This document shows positions 1-6,350 of a DNA stretch of 6,569 nucleotides, one piece after another. Source of the stretch: CAIOSQ01 sp044359885 (GTDB lineage Bacteria > Pseudomonadota > Alphaproteobacteria > CACIAM-22H2); NCBI GenBank assembly GCA_044359885.1, contig JBIKLI010000252.1, positions 1-6,569 of the forward strand. Reading direction: 5' to 3'. The stretch's first letter is position 1, and each line of letters opens with the position of its first letter. The notes beneath the pieces are model-generated. The model was not told the DNA's origin. It ran no database searches and worked only from the letters and a program-made list of their open reading frames with translations. The position numbers and the translations under genes are program-made.

Positions 1-491
1 GTCGCCAGCGCCGGCGACATGACCGGACAGGCGGCGAGGTCGACGATGTCGCGCCGGGACGGGGCATGGAACCCGAGCGCCATGCCGGCGGCGCTTCGCA
101 CCGCGGCCAAGGTGGCGCGGCGGCGCGAGGCGGGCGGCGACATCGCGAGCGTGGCGATCTCGGCATCGGGAAATCCTGCCCGTTGCGCCGTCCGCGTGGC
201 GATGCCCTGCTTCCAGGCCCGGTAGGCCTCGGCGGCCAGGTGTTGCAGCGCACAACCGCCGCAGCTTCCGAAATGCGCGCAGGGCGGGGCGGCATGTGCC
301 GGCGACCGCCGGATCCAGCTTGCCGGGAGCGCGCGCGCAGCGCCCAGCGGCGTTGCCGCGACGCGATCGCCCGGTAGCGTCCACGGTACGTGGATGCGCC
401 GGCCCCCGATCGACGCGACGCCGTCGCCGCCGTCTCCAAGCGCGTCGATGTCCAGTTCGATCGTCGGCGCGGGCGCACCGGTCACGCGCAT
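1..491 (-). CDS. TrmA/RlmD-family RNA (uracil-5-)-methyltransferase, N-terminal part, cut by window edge
   Basis: This is the first 163 codons of an SAM-dependent enzyme that makes 5-methyluridine in RNA; family members act on 23S rRNA (RlmD, RlmC) or tRNA (TrmA). Reading the minus strand from ATG at 491, residues about 10-47 form a TRAM-like RNA-binding domain (IELDIDALGDGGDG...VPWTLPGDRV). The iron-sulfur motif follows: C71, C77 and C80 in CAHFGSCGGCALQHL, with a fourth cysteine, C155, in DLAACPVMSPALA. This C-x5-C-x2-C plus distant-C layout is that of the RlmD [4Fe-4S] cluster. The SAM-binding catalytic domain lies beyond the left edge, so intactness cannot be judged. The start is 22 nt after the anti-sigma stop with a weak GAGA ribosome site; GTG at 485 is an alternative start. 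It may be co-transcribed with the sigma/anti-sigma pair. The family call is firm; the target nucleotide is not determined. Confidence 0.9.
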   Translation of the reverse strand, partial: MRVTGAPAPTIELDIDALGDGGDGVASIGGRRIHVPWTLPGDRVAATPLGAARALPASWIRRSPAHAAPPCAHFGSCGGCALQHLAAEAYRAWKQGIATRTAQRAGFPDAEIATLAMSPPASRRRATLAAVRSAAGMALGFHAPSRRDIVDLAACPVMSPALA

Positions 492-513
492 GCGTCTCGC
501 CGGTGCCGTGGCG

Positions 514-1392
514 TCAGGCCGGCTTCAGCTTGACCCAGGACGCGTCGGCCATCCGCCACAGGCGCTGGCCGTCGATCCGGCCGATGAAGGCGTAGGCATA
601 GCCCTTGTCGCGCCAGCTGATGATGTTGACGTCGTCGCGCTGGTCGAGGCGACCGCTGCGGTCCGGCTGGTCGGTGAAGCCGATGACCAGCTGGACCAAT
701 TCCTGGCTCTCTCCGGCATAGAAGAACTGCGCCGCCGGACGGCGCCCGATCAGCAGCAGCCGGCCGCCTTGGCTGCGGAACCCGAATGCCGACAGGTCGG
801 GAACGGTGATCTCGCGCTGCAGCTTCGTGCCGACCCATTTCTCGAGTTCCTCGAGGTTCTCGGCGCCGATATCGACCAGCAGCCGCTGGTCCTTCTCGAA
901 CGAAGCATGGTGGACGCGATACCAGGCGGCCAGATTGTCGATCCAGCGCTCGCTGTCTGCGGTCGACGCCGCGACGTCCTGGATGTGATGGCTCGCGAAG
1001 GGCGGCAGACCGATCCGTCCGCCCTCGAAGATCAGCGCGACAGCCGCGATGGCGGCGGCCGCGGCCCAGCCTGCATTGCGCCAGACGAAGCCGGCGCGAC
1101 GCCCGGCGGCTGGCGACAGGACCGCGACGGCAGCCGCCTGTGGCTGGCGCTGGGCACCGGCGGCGGCCGAGAAAAGCTGGGTCAGCCGCTCCGGCACGGG
1201 TTCCGCCAGCACGTCGCCATAGGCGGCGCGGGTGGCCGCGCTGGTCTCGCGGAACTGGGCGATGCGGCGCCCGAGGCCGGGCTCGGCGGCGACCGCAGCT
1301 TCGATCTCGCGCGCCGTCTCCGGGTCGACCTCGCCGTCGACATAGGCCATCAGCATCATGTCATCGATCCGGATCATGGCTGGCCGTCCCAT
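514..1392 (-). CDS. Membrane-anchored anti-sigma factor (RsiW-like), partner of the adjacent ECF sigma factor
   Basis: This 292-residue protein probably sequesters the sigma factor encoded just upstream until an envelope signal inactivates it. Residues about 8-60 (DDMMLMAYVDGEVDPETARE...) have the layout of the cytoplasmic anti-sigma domain of RsiW-type regulators. The usual zinc-binding HxxxCxxC residues are absent, and the whole protein contains no cysteine. A single membrane helix lies at about 104-122 (WRNAGWAAAAAIAAVALIF), predicting a cytoplasmic N-terminus and a periplasmic C-terminal domain of about 170 residues. That domain has segments such as DLSAFGFRSQGGRLLLIG and AAQFFYAGE, which I recall from COG5662-type anti-sigma proteins. 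The start ATG overlaps the sigma stop by 1 nt (TGATG), suggesting translational coupling. A second in-frame ATG at 1377 (MIRIDDMM) is equally plausible because both have GGA about 9 nt upstream. Role inferred from gene pairing and topology; not matched to a named family member. Confidence 0.85.
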   Translation of the reverse strand: MGRPAMIRIDDMMLMAYVDGEVDPETAREIEAAVAAEPGLGRRIAQFRETSAATRAAYGDVLAEPVPERLTQLFSAAAGAQRQPQAAAVAVLSPAAGRRAGFVWRNAGWAAAAAIAAVALIFEGGRIGLPPFASHHIQDVAASTADSERWIDNLAAWYRVHHASFEKDQRLLVDIGAENLEELEKWVGTKLQREITVPDLSAFGFRSQGGRLLLIGRRPAAQFFYAGESQELVQLVIGFTDQPDRSGRLDQRDDVNIISWRDKGYAYAFIGRIDGQRLWRMADASWVKLKPA

Positions 1393-1404
1393 CAATGGCC
1401 GTCC
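1375..1404 (-). repeat. Imperfect 15-bp tandem repeat at the sigma/anti-sigma junction
   Basis: On the minus strand two adjacent 15-mers, GGACGGCCATTGATG and GGACGGCCAGCCATG, match at 12 of 15 positions. Each ends in an in-frame ATG of the anti-sigma gene and carries the same GGA at the same distance. The first copy also contains the sigma stop codon. The result is two near-equivalent start sites five codons apart. Confidence 0.75.
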
Positions 1405-1955
1405 GGCTTGAGCCGGACGACGGTTGCCGAACTGTCCGGCGAGGCATCGCCGAGTTGGCGGGTGAGCACGCCACGCGCGCGCGACAGCCGGCTCATGACG
1501 GTTCCGATCGGAACCGCGAGCGTATCGGCAGCTTCCTTGTAGGACTGACCCTCGACGCACACGAGCATGACCACGGCGCGCTGGTCGGCCGGCAGCCGCG
1601 CCATGGCGCGCCGCACGGCGTCGTAGGTCAGCTGGGTCTCCATTTCTCTTGCGCCGTCGAACGACAACTCCGCCTCCACAACCGGTGACCCTGCATCGAC
1701 GCGCCCTTCGCCGGTGCGCACGCGCTGGGCCCGGGTCTGGTCCAGCCATATGGTCTGGATGATCCGAAACATCCAGCTGTCGAGCCGGGTGCCCGGAGTC
1801 CATTGATGTATGCGCGCGATCGCTCTCTCGCACGCCGCCTGCACCAGATCGTCGGCCTGGTCCGGTGCTCCGGCCAAGCCTCTGGCGAAGCGCCGCAGCC
1901 GCGGAAGCAGGGCGACGAGTTCGGCCTGGATGGCCGGGTCCATCGTCTGGCTCAT
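1392..1955 (-). CDS. ECF-type RNA polymerase sigma factor
   Basis: This is a 187-residue alternative sigma factor of the extracytoplasmic-function class, which directs RNA polymerase to a small stress or envelope regulon. Sigma region 2 spans about residues 13-80, with the core-binding and -10-recognition segment around DDLVQAACERAI and LDSWMFRIIQTIWLDQTR. Region 4 spans about 111-165, with LPADQRAVVMLVCVEGQSY followed by a helix-turn-helix (EAADTLAVPIGTVMSRLSRA) that reads the -35 element. Regions 1.1 and 3 are absent and the length is typical of the class. ATG at 1955 has GAGG 9 nt upstream; the internal ATG at 1943 is less likely. It is the first gene of a two-gene unit with the anti-sigma factor and is preceded by a candidate promoter of the kind ECF factors recognise, suggesting autoregulation. 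The regulon and exact ECF group cannot be read from the sequence. Confidence 0.95.
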   Translation of the reverse strand: MSQTMDPAIQAELVALLPRLRRFARGLAGAPDQADDLVQAACERAIARIHQWTPGTRLDSWMFRIIQTIWLDQTRAQRVRTGEGRVDAGSPVVEAELSFDGAREMETQLTYDAVRRAMARLPADQRAVVMLVCVEGQSYKEAADTLAVPIGTVMSRLSRARGVLTRQLGDASPDSSATVVRLKPDGH

Positions 1956-1981
1956 CGCCGAGGGCCTCGTGCAGCACGGGG

Positions 1982-2008
1982 ATAACGCCCCGCGCCGTGA
2001 TTTATTCC
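1982..2008 (-). promoter_or_regulatory. Candidate ECF-type promoter of the sigma/anti-sigma unit
   Basis: On the minus strand GGAATAAA (2008-2001) is followed after 13 nt by CGTTAT (1987-1982). Counted from the cores this is GGAA-N17-CGTT, resembling the GGAA-type -35 and CGT-type -10 elements read by many ECF sigma factors. It sits in the 58-bp gap between the parB stop and the sigma start, which would leave a leader of roughly 20 nt containing the GAGG ribosome site (1968-1965). The position directly ahead of an ECF gene fits an autoregulated promoter. No transcription start is known, so this is inference from motif and position. Confidence 0.55.
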
Positions 2009-2013
2009 AGGGC

Positions 2014-2901
2014 TCATCGCGTCAATCGGGCGACCAGGTCGTCGAACTGGTCGAGGGAGGAATAGCGCAGCGTGATGCTGCCGCCGCCGCTGCCGGCCTT
2101 GTGCTGGAGCGAGACCTTGAGTCCGGTCGCGGTTTCGAGCCGTCTTTCCATCGCCCGGGTGTCGGCGTCGCGCAGGATGCCCCGGTCGCGGCTGGCGGGC
2201 TTCTGCGCCGGCGCCTTGGCCTGGCGCGCCAGCGCCTCGGCGGCGCGCACGGAGAGGCCGTCCGCGACGATGCGTCGTGCCAGCGTCTCGGGGTCGGGCG
2301 CGGTGAGCAGCACACGGGCGTGGCCGGCGTCCAGCGAGCCGGCCGCCAGCATGTCCCGCACCGCCTGCGGCAGGCCGAGCAGCCGGATCGTGTTGGCGAC
2401 ATGGGCCCGGGACTTGCCGAGCGCCCGGCCGATCTCCTCCTGGGTGTGACCGAACTCGCCCGCAAGGCGGCGATAGGCCTCGGCCTCCTCGAGCGGGGAC
2501 AGGTCCTGGCGCTGGATGTTCTCGACCAGCGCGGCTTCGAGCGCCTCGCGGTCCGAGAGATCCTTCACGACCGCGGGGATCTCGTGCAGCCGCGCGGCCT
2601 GTGCGGCCCGCCAGCGTCGTTCGCCGGCGATGATCTCGTAGCGTGGGGGGTCGGCAGCGACGCGGCGTAGCAGGATCGGCTGCAGCACGCCCTGGGCGCG
2701 GATGGAATCCGCCAGCGCTTCGATCTCGTCGGGGTCGAAGACGCGGCGCGGCTGGAACCGCCCGGGTTCGATCTGGGCGACGGGAATCATCGAGGCGGCG
2801 CGCGGCGTGCCGCTGGGCGGGGTGGTTCCGGTACCCGGCGTGCCGAGCAGGGCCGAGAGGCCTCTGCCAAGGCCCTTGCGGGGCGGCTCGTTGGCGGTCA
2901 T
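2014..2901 (-). CDS. parB: Chromosome-partitioning protein ParB (parS-binding CTPase clamp)
   Basis: ParB binds parS centromere sites near the origin, loads as a CTP-dependent sliding clamp, and with ParA segregates the replicated origins. The 295-residue product has the usual order. The N-terminal ParA-stimulating motif is KGLGRGLSALLG (9-20). The ParB/Srx CTPase domain holds GERRWRA (93-99) and ENIQRQDLSPLEEA (127-140). The helix-turn-helix DNA-binding domain follows (about 153-174, HTQEEIGRALGKSRAHVANT), and a C-terminal dimerisation domain (about 250-295) ends the protein. A linker of low complexity separates the N-terminal motif from the CTPase domain. The ATG at 2901 overlaps the parA stop as ATGA, indicating coupled translation, and explains why the longer open frame reaching into parA is not used. 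Two parS-like sites lie upstream in the same window. All key motifs are intact. Confidence 0.98.
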   Translation of the reverse strand: MTANEPPRKGLGRGLSALLGTPGTGTTPPSGTPRAASMIPVAQIEPGRFQPRRVFDPDEIEALADSIRAQGVLQPILLRRVAADPPRYEIIAGERRWRAAQAARLHEIPAVVKDLSDREALEAALVENIQRQDLSPLEEAEAYRRLAGEFGHTQEEIGRALGKSRAHVANTIRLLGLPQAVRDMLAAGSLDAGHARVLLTAPDPETLARRIVADGLSVRAAEALARQAKAPAQKPASRDRGILRDADTRAMERRLETATGLKVSLQHKAGSGGGSITLRYSSLDQFDDLVARLTR

Positions 2902-3731
2902 GGGGCGTTGTCCGATTGTTGTCCCGCCCGGCGCAGAAACTCTGCGGCAAGCATGACATAGGCCTGGGCGCCGGGACAGCGCAGATCGTAGATCAGGACC
3001 GGCTTCCCGTGGCTGGGCGCCTCGGCGATCCGGACATTGCGCGGGACGGCGGTCGCGAACACCTTGTCGCCGAAATAGGCGCGCAGATCGGCGGCGACCT
3101 GCTCGGACAGGCTGTTGCGGCGGTCGTACATGGTCAGGACGACGCCATCGATGGCAAGGCCGGGATTGAAGCGCTCCTGGACCAGCGTGACGGTCCGCAG
3201 CAGATGCGACAGGCCTTCGAGCGCGAAAAACTCGCATTGCATCGGGACCAGGATCCCGTCGGCGGCCGCGAGGGCATTGAGGGTGAGGAAGCCCAGCGCC
3301 GGGGGGCAGTCGATGAACACATGGTCGTAGGCGCGCGCATCGCGCACGGGCGCCAGGGCGTCGCGCAGCCGGTATTCGCGCCGGGGCAGGTCGATCATCT
3401 CGATTTCGGCGCCCAGCAGGTCGACGGTTGCCGGGATAAGCGACAGTCCGGGGATCTGGGTCGCGACGGCGGCGTCGGTCAGCGTCGCCGTGCCGAGAAG
3501 AACGCCATAGCTGCCTGGGCCGCGGTTCTCGGCCGCGATGCCAAGCCCGGTCGAGGCGTTGCCCTGCGGGTCGAGATCGACCAGCAGCACGCGCCGGCCG
3601 CAGGCCGCCAGCGCGGTCGCGAGATTGATCGCGGTCGTGGTCTTGCCGACGCCACCCTTCTGGTTTGCCAGGGCGACGACCCGCGGTTTGGCCGGGGCTT
3701 GGGTTGTGGTCGGCGAGACGGTGACGCTCAC
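2898..3731 (-). CDS. parA: Chromosome-partitioning ATPase ParA (Soj)
   Basis: ParA is a Walker-type ATPase that binds DNA nonspecifically as an ATP dimer and moves ParB-parS complexes during chromosome segregation. The 277-residue protein carries the deviant Walker A motif KGGVGKTTT (25-33, with signature Lys25 and catalytic-loop Lys30), the VDLDPQGN motif (51-58), and Walker B VFIDCPP (138-144). Further ParA-typical stretches are MQCEFFALEGLSHLL (164-178) and VPRNVRIAEAPSHGKP (229-244). The N-terminus is short, with no helix-turn-helix, as in chromosomal (type Ib-like) ParA rather than plasmid type Ia. The start is a GTG at 3731, and no earlier start is possible because the in-frame rsmG stop (TAG) is only 9 nt upstream. 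No good ribosome site is visible, so translation probably depends on coupling to rsmG. It overlaps parB by 4 nt. Confidence 0.98.
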   Translation of the reverse strand: MSVTVSPTTTQAPAKPRVVALANQKGGVGKTTTAINLATALAACGRRVLLVDLDPQGNASTGLGIAAENRGPGSYGVLLGTATLTDAAVATQIPGLSLIPATVDLLGAEIEMIDLPRREYRLRDALAPVRDARAYDHVFIDCPPALGFLTLNALAAADGILVPMQCEFFALEGLSHLLRTVTLVQERFNPGLAIDGVVLTMYDRRNSLSEQVAADLRAYFGDKVFATAVPRNVRIAEAPSHGKPVLIYDLRCPGAQAYVMLAAEFLRRAGQQSDNAP

Positions 3732-3740
3732 GGGACCGGT

Positions 3741-4415
3741 CTATAGCTTGGCACGCGGTCGCCCATCCAGGGTTGCGGCACGCGACAGGCCGCGCAGCGT
3801 CAGGATGGTGCCGTCGCCGACGCGGCTGGGGTGGCGTTCGGCCGCGAACCGCCAGCCGGCGGTCTCGGCGGCGGCCAATTCCTCGTCGGCGCGAGCCCCT
3901 TTCAGCAGCAGGCAGGCGCCGTCGGCTCGCAGAAGCTTTTCGGCAAGACCCAGCAGCTCGGGCAGGGGCGCCAAGGCGCGCGCGGTCACCGCATCCATCC
4001 GCCCGGCAAGCGGCGACGTGCCCAGGCGCTCGGCACGCTGGGCGTGGACGAAAAGGCTCGTGTTCAGCAACTTAAGGTTTAATGCGGCATCGATCAGGAA
4101 CGCCGCCTTCCGGCCATCGGCCTCGATCAGGTGGAACCGGCAAGCCCGGTTCTGGCCGCGACTGAGGATCGCCAGCACGAGGCCAGGAAAACCGGCGCCG
4201 CTGCCAAGATCGGCGACCTCGTTCCAGCCGGGCTCCAGCAGCGGGAAAAGCTGCGCCGAGTCCGCGAAATGACGCGCCCAGATCTCGCCAAGCGTGGTCG
4301 GCGAGACGAGATTCATCTTGGCCTGCCACTTCAAGACCAGGGCATGGAACGCAAGGAAATCCTGCAGGGTTTCACGTGAAACACGAGCGAAGCGCTGGAA
4401 TTCTTCCGCAGTCAC
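3741..4415 (-). CDS. rsmG: 16S rRNA (guanine527-N7)-methyltransferase RsmG (GidB)
   Basis: RsmG uses SAM to methylate N7 of G527 in the 530 loop of 16S rRNA; in other bacteria its loss gives low-level streptomycin resistance. The 224-residue protein has the family signatures: NLVSPTT and RHFADS (35-53), SAM motif I VADLGSGAGFPG (67-78), the acidic strand end HLIEADGRKAAFL (95-107), and VTARALAPLPELL (143-155). The start is GTG at 4415, overlapping the mnmG stop as GTGA, a 4-nt overlap typical of translational coupling. No competing start exists before Met34. Codons 11-16 (RVSRET) are laid over a near-perfect parS palindrome, a dual-use arrangement seen in other bacterial rsmG genes. parA follows after only 9 nt. 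Length and motifs are normal. Confidence 0.98.
   Translation of the reverse strand: MTAEEFQRFARVSRETLQDFLAFHALVLKWQAKMNLVSPTTLGEIWARHFADSAQLFPLLEPGWNEVADLGSGAGFPGLVLAILSRGQNRACRFHLIEADGRKAAFLIDAALNLKLLNTSLFVHAQRAERLGTSPLAGRMDAVTARALAPLPELLGLAEKLLRADGACLLLKGARADEELAAAETAGWRFAAERHPSRVGDGTILTLRGLSRAATLDGRPRAKL
4368..4383. other. parS centromere site inside the 5' end of rsmG
   Basis: The 16-mer GGTTTCACGTGAAACA matches the bacterial parS consensus TGTTTCACGTGAAACA at 15 of 16 positions, differing only in the first base, and keeps the full inner palindrome GTTTCACGTGAAAC. It is the expected loading site for the ParB encoded about 1.5 kb away. It also encodes part of the RVSRET segment of RsmG, so protein and centromere sequence constrain each other. 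Confidence 0.93.
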
Positions 4416-6271
4416 GCCGCACGCCTCGCATGCCGGAGCAGGATGGCGAGCGCCGCGGGCGTGATGCCGGGGATCCGGCTGGCCTGGGCCAGGTTGGCGG
4501 GCCGGGTCGCGGCGAGCTTTTGGCGCATCTCGGTCGACAATGCGGTGATCGCCAGATAATCGAGATCGGCCGGCAGCGTCAGGCTGGCATCCGCGCGATG
4601 GGTCCGGATGTCGGCCTCCTGGCGCGACATGTAGCCACGATAGCGCGCATCGATCTCCAGCTGCACCGCCACATCCGGGCGGATCGTGCCCAGCGCTGGC
4701 CAGATCGCTGCCAGACGCGGCATGTCGATCCCCGGCAGGGCCAGAAGATCGGCAGCGCTGCGCATGATCCCGTCCGCGTTGACCGCGATGCCGGCCCGGG
4801 CCAAGCCCTGCGGCGAGGCGCGCAGCGACGCTGCAAGGCGGCGCGCGTCGTCGAGAGCTGCCGATTTCGCCGCCCAGGCCCGCGCCCGTTCGCTGCCCAC
4901 GCAGCCCCAGGCCAGACCACGATCGGTCAGGCGTTGGTCGGCGTTGTCGGCACGCAGCTGCAGGCGATATTCGGCGCGGCTGGTCAGCATGCGATAGGGC
5001 TCGCTGGTACCCAGCGTGGTCAGGTCGTCGATCAGGACCCCCAGATAGGCCTCGCTGCGATCGATGGTGACGGGCGCGGCGCCGCTGGCGACCCGTGCCG
5101 CGTTGATGCCGGCGAGGATCCCCTGGGCGGCGGCTTCCTCGTAGCCGGTCGTGCCATTGATCTGCCCGGCGAGAAACAGGCGCGGGGCGCGCTTGACCTG
5201 AAGCCCAGGGGTCAGTTCCCGGGGGTCGACGAAATCATATTCGATCGCGTAGCCCGGCCGCAGCATGGTCGCGCGCGTCAGTCCCGGGATGGTCGCCAGC
5301 AGGGCGAGCTGGACGTCTTCCGGCAGCGAGGTCGAGATGCCGTTGGGATAGACCGTGTGATCGTCGAGCCCCTCCGGCTCCAGAAAGATCTGGTGACGGC
5401 TCTTGTCCGCGAAGCGGACGACCTTGTCCTCGACCGAGGGGCAATAACGCGGCCCTACCCCCTCGATCTGTCCCGAGTACAGCGGCGAGCGCCCGAGATT
5501 GGCCCGGATCAGGTCATGCGTCGATGGACCGGTATAGGTGATGTGGCAGGCGATCTGCGGCGTGTCGATCCGACCGGTCAGGGTCGAGAAGGGGGTAGGG
5601 GGATCGTCTCCATGCTGGATCTCCAGCTCGCCCCAGTCGATCGTCCGGCCGTCGAGCCGTGGCGGCGTGCCGGTCTTCAGGCGACCCAGCCGCAGCCCGA
5701 TCTGCGCCAGCGTCCGCGACAGCCCCAGGGCGGGCGCTTCGCCGAACCGCCCCGCCTGGATCTTGCGCTCGCCGATATGGATGAGACCGCCCAGGAAGGT
5801 GCCGGTCGTCAGAACCACGGTGCCGGCTCGAAGGACACGTCCATCGCCCGCGACGACGCCCGTGATGTTGCCGCCAGCATCGCGCGCAAGGTCCTCGGCC
5901 GCCGCGGTCACCACCGAAAGGCCGGGCTGGTTGGCGATCAGGTCCTGCATCGCCAGCCGGTAGAGCTTTCGGTCCGCCTGGGCGCGCGGCCCCTGGACAG
6001 CGGGGCCCTTTGACCGGTTGAGCATCCGGAACTGGATCCCGCCGCGGTCGATCGCGCGGCCCATCAACCCGTCCAGGGCGTCGACCTCGCGGACCAGCTG
6101 CCCCTTGCCCAGCCCGCCGATTGCCGGATTGCACGACATCTCGCCGATCTTCGCGGGATCATGGGTGATCAGCGCGGTCCGCGCCCCCAGGCGCGCCGCC
6201 GCCGCTGCCGCCTCGCAGCCGGCATGGCCGCCACCGACGACGATCACATCGAAGGACAAATCCGTCCGCAT
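4412..6271 (-). CDS. mnmG: tRNA U34 carboxymethylaminomethyl synthesis enzyme MnmG (GidA)
   Basis: MnmG is the FAD-dependent partner of MnmE; the complex adds the (carboxymethyl)aminomethyl group to C5 of wobble uridine 34 in tRNAs, supporting accurate decoding of purine-ending codons. The 619-residue protein is full length for the family. It shows the N-terminal FAD dinucleotide motif VVGGGHAGCEAA (11-22), SCNPAIGGLGKG (46-57) with Cys47, and LYSGQIEGVGPRYCPSVEDK (264-283) with Cys277, the two cysteines being at the same numbers as the conserved pair in the E. coli enzyme. Further family motifs are FLAGQINGTTGYEEAAAQG (366-384) and MLTSRAEYRLQLRADNAD (428-445). The C-terminal helical domain (about 540-619) that contacts MnmE and tRNA is complete. 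ATG at 6271 has GGAG 3 nt upstream, a rather close spacing. The gene overlaps rsmG by 4 nt and follows mnmE after 79 bp. Confidence 0.98.
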   Translation of the reverse strand: MRTDLSFDVIVVGGGHAGCEAAAAAARLGARTALITHDPAKIGEMSCNPAIGGLGKGQLVREVDALDGLMGRAIDRGGIQFRMLNRSKGPAVQGPRAQADRKLYRLAMQDLIANQPGLSVVTAAAEDLARDAGGNITGVVAGDGRVLRAGTVVLTTGTFLGGLIHIGERKIQAGRFGEAPALGLSRTLAQIGLRLGRLKTGTPPRLDGRTIDWGELEIQHGDDPPTPFSTLTGRIDTPQIACHITYTGPSTHDLIRANLGRSPLYSGQIEGVGPRYCPSVEDKVVRFADKSRHQIFLEPEGLDDHTVYPNGISTSLPEDVQLALLATIPGLTRATMLRPGYAIEYDFVDPRELTPGLQVKRAPRLFLAGQINGTTGYEEAAAQGILAGINAARVASGAAPVTIDRSEAYLGVLIDDLTTLGTSEPYRMLTSRAEYRLQLRADNADQRLTDRGLAWGCVGSERARAWAAKSAALDDARRLAASLRASPQGLARAGIAVNADGIMRSAADLLALPGIDMPRLAAIWPALGTIRPDVAVQLEIDARYRGYMSRQEADIRTHRADASLTLPADLDYLAITALSTEMRQKLAATRPANLAQASRIPGITPAALAILLRHARRAA

Positions 6272-6309
6272 CGTCTCCGAAACCTAGGCGAGACTGCCGC
6301 ACCTGGCAA

Positions 6310-6325
6310 TGTTTCACGTGGAGCA
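6310..6325. other. Second, imperfect parS-like site between mnmE and mnmG
   Basis: The 16-mer TGTTTCACGTGGAGCA agrees with the parS consensus at 14 of 16 positions; the left half and the central CACGTG are perfect, and the two changes are in the right half. It is intergenic, about 1.9 kb from the site in rsmG. Functional parS sites with one or two changes are known in alphaproteobacteria, so ParB binding is plausible, though probably weaker. It lies 44-59 nt ahead of the mnmG start and could also influence expression. Confidence 0.75.
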
Positions 6326-6350
6326 AACATCGAATTATCAATCATATCAG

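Noticed and set aside
394..1542. 382-codon open frame on the plus strand opposite the anti-sigma and sigma genes
   Set aside because: It spans two well-supported minus-strand genes and their junction, has no recognisable domain or ribosome site, and has the composition of a GC-rich antisense shadow.
514..1977. 487-codon version of the anti-sigma protein starting ahead of the sigma gene
   Set aside because: The added N-terminal half is the sigma gene read in another frame, low in recognisable structure; the TGATG junction marks the real start.
1977..1985. TTATCCCCG on the minus strand as a DnaA box
   Set aside because: It matches TTATCCACA at only 7 of 9 positions, stands alone, and is better explained as part of the promoter -10 region; no origin-like AT-rich cluster surrounds it.
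1981..2000. Possible intrinsic terminator after parB
   Set aside because: The GC stem CGGGG/CCCCG is short and is followed by GTGCTGC rather than a run of T, so it is not a convincing rho-independent terminator.
2014..3237. Longer 407-codon version of ParB starting inside parA
   Set aside because: The extra N-terminal part overlaps parA out of frame and looks unlike any protein, while ATG at 2901 gives the usual ParB N-terminus (KGLGRGLSALLG) and an ATGA overlap.
2643..3746. 367-codon open frame on the plus strand opposite parB and parA
   Set aside because: It crosses the parA-parB overlap, is antisense to invariant motifs of both proteins and shows no protein signature.
4376..6013. 545-codon open frame on the plus strand opposite mnmG
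   Set aside because: It lies wholly antisense to a full-length, motif-complete mnmG. Its product is rich in R, G, D and Q with no recognisable domain, as expected when GC-rich codons suppress stops on the opposite strand.
6334..6346. TATGAT and GATAAT hexamers in the mnmE-mnmG gap as a housekeeping promoter for mnmG
   Set aside because: They resemble -10 elements, but nothing like TTGACA lies at 16-18 nt upstream of either (positions about 6357-6369 read GTTCTG or ATCGGC), so a promoter cannot be supported.
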